From NCBI RefSeq assembly GCF_900111675.1, contig NZ_FOHO01000005.1:180827-244826 (forward strand): 64,000 bases of DNA. Reading direction: 5' to 3'. Both the position numbers and the translations under genes were made by a program. Shown in pieces: positions 57,931 to 64,000 of the stretch (positions are counted from its first letter, which is position 1; each line of letters starts with the position of its first letter). This DNA is from Paracoccus homiensis (lineage in GTDB: Bacteria; Pseudomonadota; Alphaproteobacteria; Rhodobacterales; Rhodobacteraceae). The notes beneath the pieces were generated by a model. That model did no database searches. It was given only the letters and a program-made list of their open reading frames with translations, and had not been told where the DNA came from.

Positions 57931-59463
57931 ATGAAATCGGGACTGGTGCGCGGATTCCTTTCGGTAGGGATCTGGACCTTCATTTCGCGCGTCTCGGGCT
58001 TTGTCCGCGACATCCTGATGGCCGCCTGGCTGGGCACCGGCCCCGTGGCCGAGGCGTTCCTGATCGCGCTGTCTTTGCCCAACATGTTCCGCCGCTTCTT
58101 CGCCGAGGGCGCGTTCAACACCGCCTTCGTGCCGATCTTCTCGAAAAAGCTACAGGATCCGCAGGACGCCCAACGCTTTGCCGCGCAGGCGTTTTCGGGC
58201 CTGTTCACGGCGGTTCTGATCCTGTCGGCCATCGCGATGATCTTCATGCCGGTTCTCGTCTGGCTGATGGCATCGGGCTTTCAGGGCGACGCGCGCTTTG
58301 CGCTGGCGGTCGAATATGGCCGCATCACCTTCCCCTATATCCTGCTGATATCGCTGGCCTCGATGATTTCGGGCGTGCTGAATGCGAATGGCCGCTTCAC
58401 GGCGGCGGCGGCGGCCCCCGTGCTGCTGAACCTGCTGTTCATCGTCGCCATGGGGCTGGGCCGCTGGCAGGGATGGGATCTGGGCCTGACGCTGGCCTGG
58501 GCGACGCCCGTCACCGGCATCTCGCAACTTGCACTGGTCTGGTGGGACGCGCATCGCAACGGCTGGACCTTCTGGCCGCGCCGCCCGCGACTGACACCGG
58601 ACATGCGCCGCCTTCTGGCCGTCGCCCTGCCTGCCGCCTTCGCGGGCGGCGTGGTGCAACTGAACCTGCTGATCGGCCGCCAGGTCGGATCCCGCTTCGA
58701 AGGCGCCATCGGCTGGCTCAGCTATTCGGACCGGCTGTATCAGCTGCCTCTGGGCGTCGTCGGGGCGGCGGTCGCCGTGGTACTGCTGCCCGAACTTGCC
58801 CGCCGCCTCCGGGCCGAGGATCACGCCGGCGGCCAATCCGCCTTCAGCCGCGCAACCGAATTCGGACTGTTCCTGACCCTGCCCGCCGCCTTCGCGATCG
58901 CCGTGATCGCAGAGCCAATGGTCGCCACCCTGTTCGAACGCGGCCAGTTTAGCGCATATGACACGACCCAGACCGCAAAGGCGCTGATCGTCTACGCCCT
59001 GGGCCTGCCCGCCTTCGTGCTGCAGAAGATCCTGCAACCGCTGTATTTCGCGCGTGAAGATACCCGCACGCCGTTCCGCTTCGCCGCCTGGTCGATGGTC
59101 GTGAACGCCGTCGTGGCCTTTGGCCTCATGCCCTTCATCGGCTTCCTGGCCGCCGCCCTCGGCACCACGATTGCCGCCTGGGTCATGGTGCTGCAACTCT
59201 GGCTGGGCACCCGCAGCATGGGTCAGGCCGCCCGTCCCGATGATCGTCTGCGCCGCACCACGCCACGTATCCTGCTGGCGTCGATCCTGATGGCCGCGGC
59301 CTTGTGGATCGCCCGCGACTGGCTTGCCGGGCACAATATCGGGCGCATTCCGGCGCTGGCGATCCTCGTCTTCGGGGGCGCCGCGCTCTATTTCACGCTC
59401 AGCTTCGCCACGGGTGCCTATCGCCTGTCGGAACTGAAAGCGGCCACCAGACGCAGCCGCTGA
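57931..59463 (+). CDS. murJ: Lipid II flippase MurJ
   Basis: MurJ carries lipid II across the inner membrane for peptidoglycan synthesis. The 510-residue protein of the MOP superfamily has about 14 membrane helices. The signature ISRVSGFVRDILMAAWLGTG at residues 16-35 is followed by the motif SLPNMFRRFFAEGAFNTAFV; the conserved Arg residues of the central cavity are among these. GAGGAA is well placed before the ATG. It follows glnD, an arrangement seen in other alphaproteobacteria. Confidence 0.95.
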   Translation: MKSGLVRGFLSVGIWTFISRVSGFVRDILMAAWLGTGPVAEAFLIALSLPNMFRRFFAEGAFNTAFVPIFSKKLQDPQDAQRFAAQAFSGLFTAVLILSAIAMIFMPVLVWLMASGFQGDARFALAVEYGRITFPYILLISLASMISGVLNANGRFTAAAAAPVLLNLLFIVAMGLGRWQGWDLGLTLAWATPVTGISQLALVWWDAHRNGWTFWPRRPRLTPDMRRLLAVALPAAFAGGVVQLNLLIGRQVGSRFEGAIGWLSYSDRLYQLPLGVVGAAVAVVLLPELARRLRAEDHAGGQSAFSRATEFGLFLTLPAAFAIAVIAEPMVATLFERGQFSAYDTTQTAKALIVYALGLPAFVLQKILQPLYFAREDTRTPFRFAAWSMVVNAVVAFGLMPFIGFLAAALGTTIAAWVMVLQLWLGTRSMGQAARPDDRLRRTTPRILLASILMAAALWIARDWLAGHNIGRIPALAILVFGGAALYFTLSFATGAYRLSELKAATRRSR

Positions 59464-59505
59464 GGCTTCTTCTTTGTCCAAATACCCAAGGGGGCAACGG
59501 CCCGC

Positions 59506-60207
59506 TCAGCGCTGCCTGATCTGGTGCAGAACGCGGGCCACGCCACCATCGACCAGCAGAAAGCTCAGCCCAAAGCCGACCGCAAAGCCCGCGATCTCGG
59601 CGATCCAGCCATAACCGGCATTGCCGAACACGATGCCAAAGACCAGCTGGAACAGCAGCAGCATCCCGATCAGGGTAAAGGCGCGCATGCGGTTCGCATT
59701 GGCCGCCGCCAGCCGGGCCCACAGCAGGAAGGTGAAGGCACCAACCAGACCGTAGACCGCCGGGTATCCGCCGATCAGCGGCGCTGGCCGGCCGGGCAGA
59801 AACGACATCGCCACCGTATAGACCAGCGCCCCGCCGATCGCCGATCCCAGAAACAGCGCGATCACCGCCCAGGGCCGGAACGCGCGGGCGACCATATTGC
59901 CAAGCGCCAGGGTAAAGGCCAGCACGAACAACGCCTGGGTCAGGGAATAGTGCACAAAGGAATAGCTGACGATCCGGTACAACTGCCCGAAATCGACCTG
60001 CCCCAGCGACCACATCCGCATCACCATTTCGGGCGCAAAGGCGCTTTGCTGCAACCCTGCCAGCCGCAGGCCGACCCCTTCGGCCCCGCCGATCAGCCCC
60101 AGCCGACCAAGGCCGAACACCGCCTCGCTGGCGATGACTGGCAGCGCAAGGATCCAGACCGCCATCGGCAGCGGGTTCAGGGGGGATTCGTGAATGCCGT
60201 CTCGCAT
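59506..60207 (-). CDS. Catalytically inactive rhomboid-family protein (pseudorhomboid)
   Basis: A 233-residue membrane protein that aligns without gaps in its key helices with E. coli GlpG but lacks the active site. FVHYSLTQALF (GlpG FMHFSLMHILF) has Gln91 in place of His150, and Val95 replaces Asn154. GGYPAVYGL (GlpG GLSGVVYAL) has Tyr148 for the catalytic Ser201. AEIAGFAVG (GlpG AHIAGLAVG) has Glu204 for His254. The fold is intact with six or seven helices, so it may bind or guide membrane proteins like iRhoms or derlins. AAGGAAAG precedes the ATG. It is convergent with murJ and divergent from trpS. Confidence 0.85.
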   Translation of the reverse strand: MRDGIHESPLNPLPMAVWILALPVIASEAVFGLGRLGLIGGAEGVGLRLAGLQQSAFAPEMVMRMWSLGQVDFGQLYRIVSYSFVHYSLTQALFVLAFTLALGNMVARAFRPWAVIALFLGSAIGGALVYTVAMSFLPGRPAPLIGGYPAVYGLVGAFTFLLWARLAAANANRMRAFTLIGMLLLFQLVFGIVFGNAGYGWIAEIAGFAVGFGLSFLLVDGGVARVLHQIRQR

Positions 60208-60282
60208 GGGCTTTCCTTCGCGGTTGCGCTGTTTGCGGCCAACAGCTAAGCCAGCGGCATCAAAAATCCAAGCAGGCCAGAT

Positions 60283-61314
60283 ATGAGCGAGACGACCAAT
60301 TCGCGCTTCACTCCGCGCATCTTCTCGGGCATCCAGCCCTCGGGCGGGTTGACGCTGGGGAATTACCTCGGGGCCCTGAAACGCTTTGCCGCCTTGCAGG
60401 GCGATCAGGCGCAGACGATCTATTGCGTCGTCGATCTGCACGCGATCACCGTCTGGCAGGATCCCGAAACGCTGCGCCGCAACACGCGCGAGGCGACGGC
60501 GGCCTTCATGGCGGCGGGTGTCGATCCGGCGCGCTCGGTTCTGTTCAACCAAAGTCAGGTGACCGCCCATGCCGAACTGGCATGGCTGTTCAACACGGTC
60601 GCGCGGGTCGGCTGGATGTACCGGATGACCCAGTTCAAGGACAAGGCCGGCAAGAACAGCGAAAATGCCAGCCTGGGGCTGCTGGCCTATCCGGCGCTGA
60701 TGGCGGCCGATATTCTGGCCTATCAGGCGACCGCCGTTCCGGTGGGCGAGGATCAGAAACAGCATCTGGAACTGACCCGCGACATCGCGGCCAAGTTCAA
60801 CCACGACTACAAGGTCGAACATTTCCCGATCACCGAACCGCTGATCGAAGGTGTCGCGACCCGCGTCATGTCGCTGCGCGACGGCACCAAGAAGATGTCG
60901 AAATCCGACCCTTCGGATGCCAGCCGGATCAATCTGACCGATGATGCCGATGCCATCGCCCAGAAGATCCGCAAGGCCCGCACTGATGCCGATCCCTTGC
61001 CCGGCAGCATCGATGGCCTGAAGGATCGCCCCGAGGCCCGCAACCTGGTCAATATCTACGCCGCATTGGCCGACGAGACCCCCGATCAGGTTCTGGCCCG
61101 GTTCGAGGGTCAGGGTTTCGGCGCCTTCAAGCCCGCACTGGCCGAGGTTGCCGTCGCAGCGATGTCGCCCATCACCGCGAAGATGAGCGAATACATGGCC
61201 GACCCGGCGGAAATCGACCGCATCCTTGGCAAGGGTGCCGAACGCGCCAGCGAGATCGCCACCCCGATCCTTGAACGCACCAAGGATATCATGGGCATTC
61301 TGCGCAGCCGCTGA
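60283..61314 (+). CDS. trpS: Tryptophanyl-tRNA synthetase
   Basis: TrpS charges tRNA-Trp. The 343-residue class I synthetase carries [19 protein letters not shown], where GNYLGA stands for the HIGH motif, and [15 protein letters not shown] for the KMSKS loop near residue 204. [20 protein letters not shown] with the catalytic region is standard. It is a single-gene unit with a hairpin 9 bases after its stop. It is the last clearly core gene of the window. Confidence 0.96.
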   Translation: MSETTNSRFTPRIFSGIQPSGGLTLGNYLGALKRFAALQGDQAQTIYCVVDLHAITVWQDPETLRRNTREATAAFMAAGVDPARSVLFNQSQVTAHAELAWLFNTVARVGWMYRMTQFKDKAGKNSENASLGLLAYPALMAADILAYQATAVPVGEDQKQHLELTRDIAAKFNHDYKVEHFPITEPLIEGVATRVMSLRDGTKKMSKSDPSDASRINLTDDADAIAQKIRKARTDADPLPGSIDGLKDRPEARNLVNIYAALADETPDQVLARFEGQGFGAFKPALAEVAVAAMSPITAKMSEYMADPAEIDRILGKGAERASEIATPILERTKDIMGILRSR

Positions 61315-61322
61315 CCCGACCC

Positions 61323-61348
61323 GTCACCGGCAACCCACTGCCGGTGAC
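61323..61348 (+). terminator. Hairpin after trpS
   Basis: A perfect 10-bp stem GTCACCGGCA / TGCCGGTGAC with a six-base loop, 9 bases past the trpS stop. No T run follows on either strand, so termination is likely but weak. Confidence 0.55.
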
Positions 61349-61509
61349 GATCGCGCCCGCCGGTCGCCGCCCACCGGTTCCGGCGTCGTCTATCCACAAC
61401 CTCACCATGACCCCGCATCGACCCTATGCACACATCCCCCACCCTTGGATGTTTGAGCTTTTCGTCGATGCGCCTATCATCACCGGGTTCAACGGTGGTG
61501 AGGTATGTG

Positions 61510-62115
61510 ATGAAAGTTTTTTGCATCGGCTTCCAAAAGACCGGGACCAGCACGCTTGATCGGGCTCTGAAAACGCTGGGTCTCAGCGTCGCGGGCTACC
61601 ACCCGTTCCGCCCCTTCGCTGCCGATCCGGACGTCACCTTCGCGAAACTGTGGCAAGCGGCAAGACCCATCGCACATGCCCATGACGCAGTGCAGGATAC
61701 GCCCTGGCCGCTGCTCTACCGCGAACTTCATCGGGAATTTCCCGACGCCAGGTTCATCCATGTGGTCCGCGACGAGCAAAGCTGGATCAAAAGCGCCGCC
61801 CGCGATTTCAGAAAACACAGGAACGAGATCCACCGCCTGATCTATGGAACGGAAAATCCGCTGGGAAACGAGAACGCGTGGGTTGCACGCTATCGCAGAC
61901 ATAATCGGGACGTGGCCGACTATTTCAAACGCCGTCCAGATCAATATCTGCGGATCGAACTCGAGGGGCCTGATTACGGCTGGCCGGCGATCTGCGACTT
62001 CCTCGGCCAGCCCGTACCACAAGCCCCTTGGCCCCACGCCAACAAAGCCGGTACGAAAGAACGCAAGGCGCTTCTGAGACGAAACCTCGCACGTCTAAAA
62101 CGCCTTTTCACATAA
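61510..62115 (+). CDS. Sulfotransferase-family protein
   Basis: A 201-residue protein with the P-loop-like PAPS-binding motif FCIGFQKTGTSTLDRALKTL at about residues 4-23, and the 3'-phosphate motif FIHVVRDEQSWIKSAA with the conserved Arg and Ser. This is the set-up of PAPS-dependent sulfotransferases (Sulfotransfer_4 type). The acceptor is unknown. No sulfation or polysaccharide genes are beside it. It sits alone between trpS and a helicase remnant, in sequence that is less GC-rich, so it may be acquired. A terminator overlaps its stop. Confidence 0.85.
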   Translation: MKVFCIGFQKTGTSTLDRALKTLGLSVAGYHPFRPFAADPDVTFAKLWQAARPIAHAHDAVQDTPWPLLYRELHREFPDARFIHVVRDEQSWIKSAARDFRKHRNEIHRLIYGTENPLGNENAWVARYRRHNRDVADYFKRRPDQYLRIELEGPDYGWPAICDFLGQPVPQAPWPHANKAGTKERKALLRRNLARLKRLFT

Positions 62116-62140
62116 AGGGCAGCCTCATCCCTGCCCTTTA
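62113..62140. terminator. Terminator after sulfotransferase gene
   Basis: A perfect 10-bp stem TAAAGGGCAG / CTGCCCTTTA with an eight-base loop. It overlaps the sulfotransferase stop codon. The 104 bases between it and the helicase remnant hold nothing I can support. Confidence 0.75.
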
Positions 62141-62244
62141 CGTGTCGCGAAATGCCGAAGGGGCACCTCTGCGCGGCTTTGGGGCCTCAATGCTTGCGTT
62201 CGAGCAGAATCGCCAGACGAGATACGGCAAGCACGCTGGCAATT

Positions 62245-63923
62245 TCACTCATCCATGATGTCGAAGTCATCTTCTTCGGTCGAAGGCTTGCTGCGCCTTT
62301 GTGGCTTCGGCGCACCTGTCCTCTTCTTTCCTAGAGCGTAGTCCGCCATGGAGGGAGACGGGTGGCCGGGAAAGCCTTCCCCGAAGCCCCGCACCATCTT
62401 TTTGTAGCTGAGGCCCAATGCAGACATCTTGCAAAGCTCGCGCCCATCGGTCCCGTCCTTGAGCACGAGGCCGCCACCCTTGGGCGCCACTTCAAGACCG
62501 CGCTCTTTGAAGCTGTCGATAAATTTGCCCCACGACCGGCTCTCATTGTAGATGCGCTGCGCAAGCGCAGCGAGTGCATCCGCATCATCCGGCGTGACGG
62601 CTTTCGCAAGCTGCCCGCCCCGGAACTCGGTGCAGCCTGCCGGATTGGTCTGAGAAACGACACTCTCGACAGCTGTCTCGGGCAACGTCGCGGCAGAGGG
62701 TACTTGGCCCGAAGGAGCAAAACTAGCTCGGGAAGAACAGTCTCCCAAGCATCTCGACGCGCGTAGTGTGCGTATTGCTCGTCACCATCCGACTTGCGCC
62801 ACTGGACCACAGCTCCGACCGCACCCGAAAGCAAGGCCTGCCCCGGAGGATACTCCCATGACTTCGACATGCGTCCTACAAGGCGGCCATGCCGGTCCAG
62901 CAACTCCCAGTTTGGGGCTCGGTAGTCCAGGTGCAACGGGTCACCCACCCGGCATTCCTGGATTGCCCGGTGAACCTCGTGCCGATCTCCCTGGCGACCG
63001 GCATATGACAGGTCGGCATGCTTTAGGTTCGGCAGATGGTAGACCCTCGAAGGTAGTCCTCCAGCCGGGAACTGCGGCTCGACCTGTCTCTCAACGACGC
63101 AGGGAGTGCCGGGTTTCAGGAAGGCATGCTCGCTCGACGCCATAACGATCAGGCCCTTTTGGGCACGTGTCATCGCGACGTAAAAAAGTCGGCGCGGAGC
63201 ATTGCGGTCTTCGTTCTTCGATGCCCGGTCCCAACCGCCATCCAGAATAGCCACATGATCGAACTCAAGCCCCTTAGCCCGGTGCGCAGTCAGCAGCAGC
63301 AGGCCGCGCTGCTCGCCGCGTGTTTCTCGGGACCATTCGGCCAGCCAGTCGACGATATCAGGTACCGGCATAGTCTTTGTCTTCAGCTCTCTCGCCAGCT
63401 CGGCGGTGCCTTCTGCCAAAAGGTCGACCCACTTGTTGCTAGGCTGCTCGTTGAGGAGGTCAATGATGTCGGCAACGCCCAGCAGCTCTCCCTGTCGCCG
63501 ACGCAGACTTTCAACAAGCGCCTGCGTCTCGCGCAGTCGCCAGATATTTGGCAGGTCCTGATTGGCCATTTCGACCTTGATACCCTGCTTTTCAGCATAG
63601 GTCCGGACAGCGCCATGCCGCTTCCAGTCACGAGAGATGATGGCGGTACGGGCCCAAGACAACTCCGGATCCAGTTTCGACAGCCGCACCATCTCGTCGA
63701 CGGCAGCGATCGCCTGTGGCACATCGCCAGAAGGGACATTCAGCAGCTGAACCCGGCCCTGTCCAACCCCATCCACCTTTGCGAGGACACCCCCCTCTGG
63801 ATCACCCCTGCGATCTGCGTTGATCCTGATGTCATGATCCACCTTCATCCGATCCGGCGCCGCCGAAATCACCGCATTGGCCGCCGCAATGATGTGGTTG
63901 GTGGAAGGTAATCTCCCCCGATC
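62245..63923 (-). pseudogene. UvrD/Rep-type helicase remnant, 5'-truncated and frameshifted
   Basis: The sequence codes for the C-terminal half of an SF1A (UvrD/Rep-type) helicase. Motif IV-like STNHIIAAANAVIS comes first, then motif V LLLLTAHRAKGLEFDHVAI and motif VI RRLFYVAMTRAQKGL. Motifs I to III, including Walker A, are missing because the frame runs into the IS end near 63902 and stops at 63924. The frame also breaks near 62700: one frame continues from ALLSGAVGAVVQW to LLLRAKY, and the next residues (PSAATLPETAVESVV to the end DDFDIMDE) are in another frame. One C lost from a run of four would explain it. The product would not be an active helicase. Confidence 0.8.
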
Positions 63924-64000
63924 TTAAGGGGATGCGGAAGTAGAATTTTCTCGGCAGGATGAACGAGGAGATTCCGATGAAGAAGACACGATTCACCGAG
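63902..64000 (+). mobile_element. Left end of an IS3-family-like insertion sequence (continues past window)
   Basis: From about 63902 the helicase coding similarity stops and a new leader begins: TGGAAGG, then CCCCCGATCTTAAGGGG and AAGTAGAATTTTCTCGG. GAGGAG stands 7 bases before the ATG at 63977. The leading TG is the usual IS3-family terminus. The exact left boundary and the inverted repeat cannot be fixed, because the other end lies outside the window. Confidence 0.65.
63977..64000 (+). CDS. IS3-type transposase OrfA, first codons only
   Basis: The eight codons present read MKKTRFTE, the start typical of IS3-family OrfA (helix-turn-helix subunit) proteins such as those of the IS407 group. 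GAGGAG lies 7 bases upstream. Everything beyond residue 8 is outside the window, so the family assignment rests on the N-terminus and on the broken helicase gene beside it. Confidence 0.6.

Noticed and set aside
60283..61314. TrpS lacking the HIGH motif
   Set aside because: Bacterial TrpRS often has a variant such as GNYLGA; the KMSKS loop and length are normal, so this is not an oddity.
62331..62750. Continuation of the helicase frame to a stop at 62331
   Set aside because: After residue LLLRAKY the composition becomes Arg/Ser-rich, typical of a wrong frame, while the overlapping frame to 62245 reads as ordinary protein. I treat this as a frameshift, not as two genes.

Overview
The window reads as a chromosome segment of a high-GC alphaproteobacterium of the Rhodobacteraceae, most likely Paracoccus or a close relative. 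The evidence is the gene order pdxJ-acpS-lepB-rnc-era, the GC-rich codon usage, a 50-residue aa3 oxidase subunit IV almost identical in plan to the Paracoccus denitrificans protein, DUF2794, the Suf cluster type and glnD-murJ. About 61 kb is dense housekeeping sequence with many 1-4 base start/stop overlaps (ATGA, GTGA, TGATG). The last 2.6 kb has the look of accessory DNA. I saw no rRNA, tRNA or CRISPR array.

Layout. 1-3.6 kb (minus): pdxJ, a small secreted protein, acpS, lepB, rnc, era (era runs off the left edge). 3.6-8.0 kb (minus): ispE, a TPR protein and ETF-ubiquinone oxidoreductase. 8.3-11.4 kb: greA with a coupled membrane protein, a GNAT acetyltransferase, azlCD. 11.3-16.5 kb (minus): a DmdC-type acyl-CoA dehydrogenase, an MBL-fold hydrolase, the tiny cytochrome oxidase subunit IV, a lipoprotein that looks like a permuted papain-fold enzyme, and glutamate dehydrogenase. 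16.7-23.5 kb: TetR regulator, two I78 inhibitor lipoproteins, DUF2794, hrpB, the ycjX/ycjF pair. 23.5-28 kb: argG, ilvA, a SpoIIE-type phosphatase with a degenerate receiver, a Nudix hydrolase. 28.1-34 kb: hslO (behind a probable heat-shock promoter), a CoA-pyrophosphatase-type Nudix protein, cca, an ABC exporter and an RNA methyltransferase in one overlapping chain. 34-38 kb: two L,D-transpeptidase-type proteins, a CAP-domain lipoprotein and a TonB-dependent receptor. 38.4-48 kb (minus): coaBC, a NifS-like desulfurase, sufB, sufC, sufD, two membrane proteins, sufS, then a D-amino-acid dehydrogenase-like oxidase. 48.1-51.5 kb: comM-like AAA protein, then a preQ1-I riboswitch and queC-queD-queE. 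51.5-53.8 kb (minus): rsmI, yraN, gshB. 53.9-59.5 kb: LpoA-like lipoprotein, glnD, murJ. 59.5-61.3 kb: a catalytically dead rhomboid and trpS. 61.3-64 kb: sulfotransferase, a UvrD-type helicase remnant (truncated and frameshifted) and the left end of an IS3-type element.

How the genes work together. The Suf block supplies Fe-S clusters to proteins encoded nearby (ETF-QO, the RNA methyltransferase, QueE). The que operon makes the 7-deazaguanine precursor of queuosine, and its leader closely matches the Thermoanaerobacter tengcongensis preQ1 aptamer, with the ribosome binding site inside the aptamer. Several envelope proteins (L,D-transpeptidases, LpoA-like, MurJ, lepB) are spread through the window.

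The best leads for follow-up are the preQ1-I riboswitch, the rhomboid that has lost all four active-site positions, the phosphatase whose receiver has Asn in place of the phospho-Asp, the hidden cox subunit IV gene, and the helicase/IS junction at the right edge. I did not find a multi-gene system that I would call new.
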